A stretch of DNA of 64,000 bases from Armigeres subalbatus (GCF_024139115.2 NC_085139.1:16959284-17023283), one strand, 5' to 3'. Positions 32,172 through 43,150 are shown, counted from the stretch's first letter. Numbers and translations are program-made. Notes: a model not told the origin generated them from the letters alone.

Positions 32172-32796
32172 AGCGGGCTTGGTAGTCATAAGGCTACTGA
32201 TTCTGCCTCATACGCAGGAGGTCGTGGGTTCAATCCCAGGTCCGTTCCATTCTCCTACTTTGTATCTTTCTCTTTATTTATCATGTTCTAGCAATCGCTA
32301 GAACTGGAAATGGACTTCCATACCGTTTCCATTACTATTCCTATACCTTCAACTTTAATATTCTATCAGTAATCTGCTAGAATTGGAAATGAACTATAGA
32401 GCTCGTTTCCTACATCCAATTAGAAAATCCATCAGTTACCTTCTCCTATCTATCACATTGGCAGCTCGTTAACCAAGACGGACCTCTGCCTCTCGAACCT
32501 AACCCAGAAATTCCAACAAATTCCGCATGAACTCGTGGCAAGTGCAGAGGTATATTCGGCTTGCAGTGGGCGAGTGATTGCATCATCATTTCCTCCCCCT
32601 TCCCACATTGACTTGCATTCTGACGTGGCAGGCGCCAGTATGACCTAACAAATGAGATCACCAGTACTTGTACATTGAAGATGTGTGCTAGTCCCAAGCA
32701 AACATCTGTTGGTTCCCTGTGCAAGAACAGCTGATCTGGTCATAATGGAGTAGCAACTACGAGCAGTCAATCAAGCTCAAGCTCAAGCTCAAGCTC
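32172..32796 (+). mobile_element. Full-length tRNA-derived SINE abutting the satellite
   Basis: Begins at exactly the same base as the copy at 10067-10680 (AGCGGGCTTGG), has the B-box-like GGTTCAATCC at 32227-32236, and ends in CAAGCTCAAGCTCAAGCTC. Its 3' tail is followed at once by a 22-bp sequence (ATCCTAAATGC... 32797-32818). The matching 5' copy of that duplication is not next to the SINE head but at 25981-26002, ahead of the satellite. Confidence 0.93.
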
Positions 32797-32982
32797 ATCC
32801 TAAATGCTTAACGCATATTAATTACTAGGTGATTTTTCTTTGAATTATTTAGGATTTTTTGACACATGTTGCAAAGATTTTGGTGGCAAATTGAAGTCAC
32901 ACGAACAAAAATACGAGCGAAAAAAAAATCGTGTAAAAACAAAATCTTGACAAAATGCTAAAATCTCCTATTCTGGGTAATT

Positions 32983-33657
32983 TTGATTCCAACTTTCAGG
33001 AAACCCAATGGTATTCAAAAATCAGCGCCGATCTCCAGGAAACTGCATGGATTCATCGATATCCGAAATCTAGATTCTGGAAACTGGAATCTTTCCAATT
33101 ATCTAATAAAATTGAGTGAGTATTCAGCTGAAATTGAGCAACCCAAAAGACCAAGAATTAAAATCTTAGGTGTTGATGGTGAGTATAATTCGAATGAATT
33201 GATTGACATATTGAGAGATCAAAATGACATTGAAGACGTTCAATTTTTAAAAGTTCTGAAGTGTATTCAATCAAAGAAAAAAACGGAAAATGAGTTTTCG
33301 CTTATTTGCGAAGTTGATGCAGTCACTTTTGAGAAAATGATACGCAAAGATAAGATTAATATTGACTTCGAAAGGTGTCGAGTTCTTGAGAGTATAGAGG
33401 TTATGAGATGTTACAAATGCTGCGGATATGGACATAGAGCAAGTGATTGTAAAAATAATCTTCACTGTGCCAAATGTTCCGAAGATCACGATGTAAAAGA
33501 GTGTTCGTCTGAACATGAATTTTGTATTAATTGTATTACTTCTAATAGAGAAAGGAGATCTAAATTTGATGTTAACCATTCGTCATGGAGCATTGATTGT
33601 CCGATTTATTTGAGAAAAGTCTCGATTTCGAAAACTTGGATCAATTATGACGCATAG
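32983..33657 (+). CDS. LINE ORF1, gag-like zinc-knuckle protein
   Basis: The 224-residue frame is intact to TAG at 33655-33657. The middle has the RNA-binding-like PRIKILGVDGEYNSNELID and a following beta/alpha pattern. The C-terminal half carries CYKCCGYGHRASDC (C-x2-C-x4-H-x4-C), a second knuckle CAKCSEDHDVKEC and a third Cys pair CINC. Such proteins coat LINE RNA as ribonucleoprotein. The stop is followed in the same frame by the ORF2 coding sequence with no intervening stop, in the context TAG CAA CCA. The start at 32983 is the first ATG in frame that I trust, but the true start is not proven. Confidence 0.75.
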   Translation: MIPTFRKPNGIQKSAPISRKLHGFIDIRNLDSGNWNLSNYLIKLSEYSAEIEQPKRPRIKILGVDGEYNSNELIDILRDQNDIEDVQFLKVLKCIQSKKKTENEFSLICEVDAVTFEKMIRKDKINIDFERCRVLESIEVMRCYKCCGYGHRASDCKNNLHCAKCSEDHDVKECSSEHEFCINCITSNRERRSKFDVNHSSWSIDCPIYLRKVSISKTWINYDA

Positions 33658-34770
33658 CAACCACAGGGTGTGGTAGATGTCATTATAACTAACATTGCTG
33701 GCATCACATCACATTTCGAAGAGTTGGAAATAATGATAAGCAGGAGGAGACCTAAGATTGTAATGCTTACTGAAACACATTTAACTATGGACATTGAAGC
33801 AAGTGAGTACAGTATTAAAAGCTATACCATGCTATGCTGTTACTCTTTTTCTAGACATACGGGAGGCTTAATAATGTATGTTCACGATTCAGTGAAATAT
33901 ATTGTTCTTGACAATTCATCGTGCGGCCTCAATTGGTTCATGGCTATAAAAAGTAGTCAAGGGACTAAAGCTGGTGTATATGGACTTCTTTATCATTCCC
34001 CTAGTGTGAATGACCAAGAGTTTTTAGATCACTTGGAGCAAAACTGGCTAGATAAAATACTTGATGATAGTGGAATGAATCTAATTGCAGGAGATTTTAA
34101 TATAAATTGGAATAACAACAATGGTAGTAGAAATCTTCGCAATGTAATGCAATCGTTTGATTTAGATCAGAAGGTAAAAGAATTTACGCGTCGTACTGTA
34201 AGATCAGAAACTATAATTGATTTAGTATTCTGCAATCTTGATGAGATACACGTATCTATTGATACAGACAATAAAATCTCTGATCATGAAACGCTTCAGG
34301 TTAGCTTTAATGAAATCTCAGAAACAGTAGATACCTATCTGACCATAAAGAGTTGGAAAAACTATTCGAAGGCTGCACTCATATCGCTTCTTAGAAGTAG
34401 TATGCCAAGCAATACTGAAAGCCAGCTAGACGAAAAAGCAGATGTACTGAGTATTGTATTGAAAGAATGTGTAAATAAACTTGTTATGGTTAAAAGCATA
34501 AAGTGCAGCAACAGAAAAAAATGGTATACGATAGAGTTGAAAGGTTTGCAAATGGCAAGGAATGAAGCATACAAAAAAGCATGTGAGAGTTGGGAGGAAG
34601 TAGACTGGCAACATTATAAAGTTGTAAGGAACGAATATTCGTACTCGATTAGGAAAGCAAAGGCAGAGTATATACAAAGGAAAATTGAGGTAAATAAAGG
34701 TAACAGCAAATTGCTATGGAAAACACTGAAATCATTGTGGAAAAGCAAGGGAAAAATGCGAATAATATAA
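33658..34770 (+). pseudogene. LINE ORF2 N-terminal part, AP-endonuclease
   Basis: In the same frame as ORF1, directly after its TAG. Endonuclease motifs are VIITNIAGI, IVMLTETHLT (catalytic Glu), GVYGLLYHSPS, NLIAGDFNINW and ISDHETLQVSF (SDH). The linker to the RT follows (SRKAKAEYIQRK-like). There is no ATG before the first motif: the first in-frame ATG is after VIITNIAGI, so initiation there would delete a conserved strand. The frame closes at 34770, and the RT continues in the -1 frame from about 34750. Confidence 0.75.
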
Positions 34771-35747
34771 GTTTTAACGGAGAAAATGAAGCCAATGAGG
34801 AACAAATTTGTACAAAATTCAACGACTATTTCTTAGATAGTATTCAAATAATTAATAATACTATAGAAGATGTGCAAGACTGTTTTGAGAATGATTGCAA
34901 CCAGTTTCCTGAGAGTTGGAATATGTTCCATCAGATATCGTATGAACATCTTTGTGAGGCTATTGGAAAAATAGGTAGTTCTTCAGGCATAGATAATGTC
35001 AATTTACAAGTACTCAAAGATTCTTTAGAAATAACGGGACAATATCTACTGGACATAATTAATGAGTCTCTCATTCAGGGTAAGTTCCCTAGTAGTTGGA
35101 AACAATCAATAGTAATACCGATACCTAAAGTGAATGGAACTACAAAAGCGGAGGAATTTAGGCCAATTAATATGCTACCCGTTTATGAAAAATTGTTGGA
35201 AATTATCGTAAAAGAGCAACTGCTTGAATATTTGAACGAACATAACATTTTAATAAGTGAGCAATCAGGATTTAGACAAAACCATTCTTGTGAATCTGCC
35301 TTGAATTTATTATTGTACAAATGGAAGCGAATGATAGAAGAGAAGAAAACCATTATTGTGCTTTTTTTGGACCTCAAGCGTGCATTTGAAACTATATCTA
35401 GATCGATAATGTTAAAAACAATGAGAAAATATGGAATTGGAGGAAACGTTCTCAAGTGGTTTGAATCCTATTTATCCAATCGGACTCAAGTATGCCAATA
35501 TGGGAAGGCTTCTTCAGCACCGAAACTGGTACCTCTTGGTGTTCCACAAGGCAGCGTTCTAGGACCAATTTTATTTATTTTATATATTAATGACATGAAG
35601 AAAGCCATCCGTCATTGTGACATTAATTTGTTTGCTGACGACACAGTTCTGTTCATTGGAGAAAAAGATGAGAAGGTGGCAATAAGAAAAATAAGGAAAG
35701 ATATTAAATTGCTAAGCAAGTGGCTGAAAATTAAAAACTTAAATTAA
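34716..35747 (+). pseudogene. LINE ORF2 reverse transcriptase domain
   Basis: RT blocks in order are SSGIDNVNLQVLKD, SSWKQSIVIPIPK, FRPINMLPVYEKLLE, ISEQSGFRQNHSCESALN, FLDLKRAFETI (first catalytic Asp), VPQGSVLGPILFILYIND and NLFADDTVLF with FADD at 35631-35642. All catalytic aspartates are present. The frame is entered from the endonuclease frame by a -1 change at or near the G-GGA-AAA heptamer (34749-34755). It ends at a stop at 35745, where another frameshift (about 35735) is needed to continue. Confidence 0.82.
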
Positions 35748-36358
35748 ATGTGCAAAAACAAAAGTGATGATTATAAGTAACAGAAAACAATTGAACTATT
35801 CCGAATTAAAAATTGACATTAATGGAACAGAAATTGAACAAGTTGAAATTTTTAAATATCTAGGAGTTTACATTGACAACAAATTAATATTTAAAGAACA
35901 CATTGACAAGTTAATTAAAAAGTTGCTAAAAATATGGAATGTTAGTCCGTTTGAAAAGCCAGTTGACATTTTGGAGTAAGATATTTCTTTACAAGACTCT
36001 GGTGGCACCACATATTGACTATTGTTCTTCCGTATTATTCATTGCCAGTGATACACATCTGAAGAGATTACAGAGATTACAAAACAAATTTATGCGGCAC
36101 ATTCTCAACTGTAATAAATACACTCCTGTCTTGTGCATGTTAGATGCTTTACAATGGCTTTCGATCAAAGAAAGAATTATATTTAACGTACTGACAATGG
36201 TTTATAAATTAAAATTCAATCTCTTGCCAGAATACCTGACGAATATTATTACATGTGGACGAAATATACATACATATAGTACTAGACAGATTGACGATCT
36301 ACGAGTTGTTCCATTCACAATGACAAGTACACAAAATCGGTTTATTATAATGGAATAA
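35748..36358 (+). pseudogene. LINE ORF2 C-terminal region, frameshifted
   Basis: Two frames (35764-35979 and 35939-36358) continue the RT thumb: FKYLGVYIDNKLIFKEHI, then LYKTLVAPHIDYCSSVLF and RLQRLQNKFMRHIL. These are standard for I/Jockey/CR1-type C-termini. A frame change lies near 35940. Downstream, NRFIIME meets a frame change at about 36340, after which YNQLPDEIKSARNISEFKR-like sequence ends near 36460. Confidence 0.75.
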
Positions 36359-36529
36359 GGATGTATAATCAGCTACCAGATGAAATTAAAAGTGCAAGAA
36401 ATATTTCGGAATTTAAAAGAATTGTTCATTGTGGATTAAAGTTAGACATAGGTGAATAAGAAGATGAATTAATGTTAAGTGTTTATGTATATTATCAAAT
36501 GATAAATAAATTAAATATTATTATTAAAT

Positions 36530-39212
36530 AAGATTCTCTATAATTCAAATCATTACCGGTTTGACTCAAATTCCGAACACTCACTTTTAAATGGTTATTT
36601 TGTTCATTTTTTTATTTTGTATATTTTTTCCATAGGATCTTGTGCTTCCTTCAGATGTTCTGAATGCTTCCCAGTCAAAAATAGCGGTTTTCCAGAAATG
36701 TTTCTAAACTTTATTTATTTCTTCTTGGTTTCGAATTAAGTTTTGAGACTTTAAAAAATTTCCAAATGTATTTAAGAATATGTATGAATTTTTTTGACTA
36801 TCATGGATTCAAAGCTTGTTTGACTGTTTTAATCGTAGATATGTCCCACAACAATGACTGCATTTTATATTTTCTAAAAACTTTTCGGAATGCACATTCA
36901 TTTTTGAGTAATTTATTTTTGTTTTTCCTCATAGGTCTTATTTCAGCTATTATTTTTCCATTTATATAGATTGACAAATGCATTTCGTCTAAATATACTT
37001 CTGAGCTTACTTTCAAAACTTTAATTTGGTACGAGAAAGGGTAAGCCTTTTGGAAAGCAGATGTGTTTGTTTCCGGTTTTATTAATTGTGTTTCTTTCGG
37101 CCCATCTCCACAATAATCAGAAACAGGTTTTACAAATTAATTTGACCCGAACTTATTTTTTTATATTCCAATAATGTTGGTATGTACAGAAGGGTGCCCT
37201 TTCTCATCGCAAAGTTTTCCGAATGTCGTATCTTTTTCGCCGGCAGTAATAGAATTATGAAACCCCACGATCCAACCAAACCATCTGCTACCGGTTCAAC
37301 TTTCGAAACCCAACGAACGGGCGTTGTTGGTTGGCTGGCTGTGCGCCCTCGTCATTTGGATCCCCAGATGGGGAATCGCAGCTTTTCGAAGATGATATAA
37401 AAAAAGTTCTATCACAAGACCGCCATGGTTGCCGAGCAAATAAAAGGTCCTGAGGGCAAATCGATGTTGACGCGAGTTGTTGTTTGGGTACTGTCACCAG
37501 GCAGTGCAATGGCGAATACCAGACCTAGCACTATTGAACATGTACACTTGTTGGCGGCAACGGTACTTAGAACCATGCAAATATCAGTGCATCGCTGAAA
37601 AAAGCAATTGAGGAAAAAAGCTTTCTAGAGGTTATCTGGGGTGGAGAACATCGATTGAGCATACCGAAGCGAGAATGCCGGAAGGATGTGCCGGATTAAA
37701 ATTCATAAGTGGATAGGTCAACAATGGAGTGCGCTTTTTGATTCGAGAAGTTTCGAAAATTCCCACACTCAGTGTGGAATGTTTTTTTTGATTCAACAAT
37801 TTGCTGGGCGTTATGCAGTGCTGTTCAACACATCCATCATTTAGCGTGCACTTTACCATGATAAAAGGCCAAGTTTTAGTCTAAAACTGTTACACTATCT
37901 CTAACGCTATTTTTTTTAATGGGAGCTTGATATGAACATGGCAATATATTGTATTGCTACTATTCGATTGATTAGAAATAGGGATTTGTTTAGAAATGTT
38001 CAATTTAATTTAATTTTATTTTTATGAAGCAAGGCAAAACCACAGTATTGTAAAAAATTACCCATTCTGAAATGATTTTAATGTTGGAATCTTCTACGAT
38101 TTCCGTATATGAGTAGGGCGAAAACATTTGCAAAAATGCGATATAAACTGCTGATGCCCCATCAGCTAGAAAAACCTTAAAGCTTATCAACGACATGCTG
38201 TACGCCAACCACATCAGACATTGTTGCGTGGGGCATAGAACTAAAAATAATCCAACATTTGGGATTGGCCGCTGGCCGGTGGCGGGCCGGCCGATTCAAT
38301 GGCACATTAGGAATCACGCAAACTCGTTCTCCGTCTCCCTCGAAATTCTGCACAACTTGCGGAGCACGGTGGCCAAATTACCATCCCGTCGATTACGGTC
38401 CTCCGCCGGAAGGGACATCGCTGGCGAGGTACCGTTCGGTCACACGAAATAAAACCGAAATACATACATAACTATTTTATTACGATTAATTACTCATTCC
38501 AATTCGGGTTGCGACCTTGTAGTACCGGATCGGTACTATATCAACTTTAAGGTAACAAAGAAGTCGAGGAAAAGTCGTCGCGTTTATGGAAACATTTGAC
38601 CATGCAGTTAACGTCAATCGGAAAATTATTTATTCGCATGTCGTTATTCGGTTCACGCTATCGGTTACTTTCACAATTACGATTGTTCGGTAAGGCAAAT
38701 CAATTCGAAGGAAAGGAAAATAAGTAGCGGTTAAATAATCTATTCAAATGACCGATTCGGACTCTCAACGTCGAAGTGTTTGTGTGTGTGTGTGAGCAAT
38801 AGAAAAACTTATCTTTCCCTTGAACTGACGGAACCCCAAACGGGGCTCTAGACTAAAGTTCATGGAAATTGCTTTCCGACAAAATTTTGTTGATTAAAAG
38901 TCAAACAGCAGAACGGGCGCCGGAGTTTATTAGGAATCGACGATGCCGGTCTTTTTTTTTTCTTTTTCTCGTTCTAAGAAACTTGCGATGATGCTTATAA
39001 TCATAGCGGTTGGAGTGGTTTTCAAAGTTTGTTATTCGTCTCTGAAGTACATTTTTCCAAAAGTGGCATTATTACAAACGGTAATCAAAGAAAGCAAGTA
39101 AAAAAATGTTGAAGGATTTATTACGAGCTAGTCATATTGGGTAGGAAAATGAGCTTTCTATAGAGAATCAATATTTCTTTAAAACCGAAATTCAAAATTT
39201 ACCGCAAATCGC
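36530..39212. other. No gene recognised; GC-richer patches at 37260-37520 and 38240-38450
   Basis: Mostly AT-rich, no repeat ends found. Two GC-richer patches have short open frames but no known motif. The second patch (GGCCGCTGGCCGGTGGCGGGCCGGCC at 38267-38292, cut here by spacing) is self-complementary. They may be retroelement remnants; I could not assign them. Confidence 0.3.
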
Positions 39213-39214
39213 TT

Positions 39215-40470
39215 TCACCTTATCGATTCACCTTGCTCCATCCGCACTTCGCCTTTTTGTGCCCGTCGGATCGCTATCGAGAACCATTTTCATCGGATTA
39301 TTGTCCAACATTTGGCTACGTGCCCGGCCCACCGCAGTCGTCCGATTTTCGCGGTGTGAATGATGGATGTTTCTCCCAGCAGCTCATGTAACTCGTGGTT
39401 AATTCTCCTCCTCCGTGTACCGTCTTCCTTCTGCATCCCGCCATGGATGGTGCGCAACACTTTCCTCTCTAAAACTTCAAGCCCGTTAGTTCTCAATGAG
39501 CATCGTCCAGGACTCGTATCCGTAGAGTCTAATTGGCGTTTTGTAGATTGTTGATTTGGTACGGGGGCGAACTCTATTCGATCCCAGCGTCTTTCGCAGC
39601 CACACGCTTAAAATCATTAACACAGAGATGTGTTTGCATCACACAAAACGGACCTAATGTGGAACATCCCCTAGATGAGCGACAGTTACACAGGCACAAA
39701 AATGCCTCGTACGGTCGTGATAACGGTCCTTTTCAACATGTAAACGTTTGTACAGATTCCTTGTTTCATGAGGAACCAAATTATGTTGAAAATATTGAAA
39801 TCCAAGCTTCAATAGAACCACACGAGCTATTTTTGTGGCTGTGTAACTATCGCTCATCTAGGGGATGTTCCGCATTAGGTTCGTTTTGTGTGATGCAAAT
39901 ACATCTCTGTGTTATTGATTTTAAGCGTGCAGCTGCAGTGCCTCTCTGAAATTCTCTGTTGGTATCATTTTCGGTGGTCGCCAATGAGCCAAGCTACACG
40001 AATTCTTCAACCATCTCGATTTCGTCACCACTGATTTGAAGTCGTGGTGGATGGCTTACGTTGTCTATTCTAGAACCTATTCCTGTAAAGTACTTCGTTT
40101 TCGATGGGTTGATGACTAGTTTGATACTTAGCTTTCCTCCTCAGTATGACGTAGGCTTCCTCCATCATCTCAAAGTTACGTGCCATAACATCAATGTTGA
40201 ACAGACTTCTTGAAAATCGTACCACTCGTGTCAATCCCTGCCTTTCATACTCGGCTCGAAAATTCCCCTCGATCTCGAACTACGTACATCACCCGATCCA
40301 TCGTCGCCTTGACCAACCGTATCAACTAATCCAGAATCCGTGCTCGTGGATTAGTTGCCATTGCTGATCTCCTTCGATTGTATCATGTGGCTTTGATGTC
40401 GATGAATGGATTTCTGCAATACCTGACGAAAGGCAAACACCGTGGTAGAGCGTTCATCCATCACTCCCGC
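39215..40470 (-). mobile_element. RTE (JAM1-like) fragment on the minus strand, split by a foldback element
   Basis: Minus-strand reading gives RTE C-terminal motifs (VLERKVLRTIHGGMQ, RLRWAGHVAKC at 39290-39496). After the foldback (39603-39929) come FVYLG / KTKYF-type and RT palm motifs. The DFKAAYD equivalent lies near 40370 and YQAGV near 40470. Multiple frame breaks; truncated at both ends, with no tail seen at 39215. Confidence 0.75.
39603..39929. mobile_element. Foldback MITE, about 110-bp inverted arms
   Basis: Begins CACGCTTAAAATC and ends GATTTTAAGCGTG. Left arm 39603-39714 and right arm 39819-39929 are near-complementary over their length, with shared ATCCCCTAGATGAGCG / CGCTCATCTAGGGGAT. 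The loop is about 100 bp. It interrupts the minus-strand RTE. A target duplication was not resolved. Confidence 0.88.
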
Positions 40471-41760
40471 CTGGTAGAGGAGGTTGGTGTAAAATGGACG
40501 GGGTGGGTAAAACGGATTTGGTACTGTATCAAGTGGACCTTATTGGTAGTTTCAAATTATGAGTGCAACATGTATTACAACATGTATTGCCTCATACGCA
40601 GGAGGTCGTGGGTTCAATCCTAAGTCCATTCCATTCTACTACTTTGTATCTTTCTCTATATTTCACATTTTCTAGCAATCGCTAGAGCTGGAAATGGACT
40701 TCCATACAGTTTCCATTTCTATCCTATACCTTCAACTTGACTATTTTAGCAATAGCTGCTAGAATTGGAAATGAACTAAAAAAAACTCGTTTCCTGCATC
40801 CAATTAGAAATTCCATCAGTTACTTTCTTGTAACGATCACAATGGCAGCTCGTTAACCAAAACTGCCTCTCAAACTTAACCCAAAAATTCCGATAAATTC
40901 TGTATGAACTCGTGGCAAGTGCTGAGGTATATTCGGCTTGCAGTAGGCGAGTGGTTGCATCATTATTTCCTCCCTTTTCCCTACACTTGCTACACTTGCA
41001 TTCTGACGTGGCAGGCCCCAGTATGACCTAACAAATGAGATCACCAGTGCTTGTACATGGAAGATGAGTGCTAGTCCCAAGCAAACATCTGTTGGTTCTC
41101 TGTGCACGACCCGCTGATCTGATCGTAACGGACTAGCAACTAAGGACAGTCAATCAAGCTCTGCATTATTTAAACTTTGAAAACAGAGTTCGGCAAAACT
41201 AATCCGTATGATCCTCAAGATCCTCAAGCTTAGTCTTTTCGAAGATTGTGTACGGGTCAACCGATGATTTATCGCAAAATTCTATTTTTTGAGAATTTTT
41301 TTGAGAAATTGGATCACGGTGGGTTAAAACGGACACGTTCTGGTGTGGGTAATATGGACCATATGAAGTACATACATTTTATCACCGAAATTTTATTTTG
41401 AATAGTTTGTATTGTTTACCTCCGAAAACACCAAGCATTTATTAGGAAATTTGAATTCCCGACTTTTGTTCATACAAATGCCATTTAAAGTTATTTTTAT
41501 TGATGTAACAAACTTTTTAATAAAATTATTGTAGGTTACTAATATATTAATTATCATCCAACATTTTTATTTCAAGATGTACATTTTATGTAAACAATAA
41601 TGTTTTAACTACCGGCAGTTAAAACATTATTGTTTGAACAATTTTGAGACTGTAAAGCTGAATCCCATCACCAATTTATAATATATGTCCAAGGACGCTT
41701 GAATAAAATAGTTTAACTGAATTGAAATCATTTTGTGCTGTCTGAAATCTTAAGTAAACT
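40470..41760. other. Host sequence of a SINE; GGTGGGTAAAACGGA-like repeats
   Basis: GGTGGGTAAAACGGATTTGGT (40502, spacing varied) and GGTGGGTTAAAACGGACACG (41308) lie on either side of the SINE at 40588-41162. This suggests an older element split by it. A self-complementary pair, AATGTTTTAACTACC / CAGTTAAAACATT, lies at about 41600-41632. No ORF. Confidence 0.35.
40588..41162 (+). mobile_element. tRNA-derived SINE, 5'-truncated
   Basis: Same family as 10067-10680 and 32172-32796. It lacks about the first 40 bases and starts at TGCCTCATACGCAGGAGG; the B-box-like GGTTCAATCC is kept. The tail is reduced to one AAGCTC. No target duplication was resolved. Confidence 0.88.
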
Positions 41761-41764
41761 GTTC

Positions 41765-42558
41765 AATGTACCACTAGAATTCCAATTTTCGAATCTTACT
41801 CTACGTCAATGATGCTGATCTACTTGACGTGCATTTTTCATCCCCTTCCCCAATTGTAGTTGGATGAACGTAATATAATAAACTGAAACGGGCTCACCAG
41901 ATCAGTAGCTGGAACGGTGGATCCACGCTTGAAAAACTATGATGTATGTATATGTTTTGTTGGGAAATTTGCGAGGATTCCGGAAACTTCAGATTCATCA
42001 CAATCCGGTGTCCTAGCTCACAATTTCTTCAAAACAATTTCTTCAATATGAAATTTGGCCAAAACTAGTTTCAATGTGTTTGATAGCATAGCATAGCTTA
42101 GATGATTGTTCGAACTACTGTATATTGTCGCAAATTGGTACTAGGGATTAGTACCTTTTTCTATATAGTAGCAGTTGTATACCTGGCCTCGTACTTAAAA
42201 TCACGGATAGAAGATGCAGGTAACCTATACTACCTGCATAGATGTCTCGGGAAGGATTTTTTGTAAGTGGGTTGGGTAAATAATAAGGAGCTCTATTCGA
42301 CAATATAGAGCGTTTGTCAATAAAAATATATAGTAAAAAGTTATAACCAGCCGGTGTTGACCTCCCCCAGTGGCGTGAGCCCACTGGCATGGAGCGAGGA
42401 GCGTGCACTCTTCATCAGCCATTATAAATAGCCCCATAGCTTGCCACTTCCGCAGGGGTGACAATTCCATGACTCTTAGAAGATCGGTGGCTGAGCTCCT
42501 TAACAGAGATTTTCATAGCCACGAACACAGGTTTACGGATGGGTCGGTTTCAGCATTC
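41765..42558. other. No gene recognised
   Basis: Unassigned AT-rich sequence; short open frames without motifs. Confidence 0.3.
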
Positions 42559-42559
42559 G

Positions 42560-42813
42560 GTCCTCCTTAGCCGTAAGAAGCGCGCCTACAAAGCAAGACC
42601 ATGCTGAGGATTGCTGGGTTCGATTCCCGGTGCCGGTCTACACAATTTTCGGATTGGAAATTGTCTCGACTTCCCTTGGCATAAAAGTATCATCGTGTTA
42701 GCCTCATGATATACGAATGCAGAAATGGTAGCTTGGCCTAGAAACCTCGCAGTTAACAACTGTGGAAGTGAGGGATGTAATGCCAACGAAGAAGAAGAAG
42801 AAGAATAAGTCGA
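42560..42813 (+). mobile_element. Feilai-like tRNA SINE
   Basis: The tRNA-like head CTCCTTAGCCGTAAGAAGCG carries the B box GGTTCGATTCC (about 42609). The body is shared with the copy at 55269 (GTCTCGACTTCCCTTGGCAT, GTGTTAGCCTCATGATATAC), and the tail is (GAA)n. Triplet tails and this head are features of the Feilai family of Aedes aegypti. The head is mutated and the body has a deletion before the tail. Confidence 0.8.
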
Positions 42814-42835
42814 CATTGGGGTCACGTGGACCGGC

Positions 42836-43150
42836 TTTACTGTCTGCAAAATTCTTCCGGATACATACAGCATCTTCTCTGCTGGAGCAGCTGCGGCATC
42901 CTCGTGCTGTCTGAATCTGCCAGCGTTATTTCTGCACTTCAGAGCGACGAGCCTAAGCACCATTGGATCCAAAACATCTTAGCGAACACGACCTTCGCTT
43001 GGATTGCGGGGCACTGTGGAGTGCTTGGAAACATCACGGCAGATCTCCTGGGAACCTCAACCCGGGTTCTAAGTCCCTCGCAACATCAACCACCGATTTC
43101 ATTAAGGTCAGCTTGGGATGCTTCGCATTTCCCCAATCCCATTTCTGCCG
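42836..43150 (+). pseudogene. LINE RNase H fragment (I-type)
   Basis: The open frame contains ILVLSESASVISALQS, TTFAWIAGHCGVLGN and ITADLLG, the RNase H strands of I-group LINEs. The usual SDS motif is SES here. The D...E...D pattern is partly kept (Asp of the ADLLG motif present). Upstream and downstream LINE sequence is missing, cut by a Feilai-like SINE on the left and a foldback element on the right. Confidence 0.65.

Larger units (their letters stand above)
25938..32946. mobile_element. Possible small inverted-repeat element that hosts the satellite insertion
   Basis: A 20-bp sequence at 32927-32946 (AATCGTGTAAAAACAAAATC) is the perfect inverse of 25938-25957. If the material between the 22-bp duplications is removed, the remaining pieces (25938-26002 and 32819-32946) form a roughly 190-bp element with 20-bp inverted ends. 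The outer flanks do not show a clear target duplication, so the class is open. Confidence 0.45.
32950..36520 (+). mobile_element. Two-ORF non-LTR retrotransposon (I/Jockey/CR1-type group)
   Basis: ORF1 has CCHC knuckles and ORF2 has an AP-endonuclease and a reverse transcriptase with FADD, in the order expected of this LINE group. The 3' end has a short UTR and an AAATTAAATATTATTATTAAATAAG tail-like end near 36530. AT-rich codon use sets it apart from the GC-richer RTE copies. Clade is uncertain (Daphne-, CR1- or Jockey-like). Several frame breaks in ORF2 make this copy inactive. The 5' end probably lies near 32947. Confidence 0.85.

Noticed and set aside
32227..32236. Functional tRNA gene
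   Set aside because: A B-box-like motif is present, but no complete cloverleaf can be drawn and the sequence continues as a SINE body.
32446..32724. Conserved 92-codon frame MHREPTDVCLGLAH..., also at 10130 and 40853
   Set aside because: It is shared only because all three lie in copies of the same SINE, and the frame is antisense in two and degraded in the third. Not a gene.
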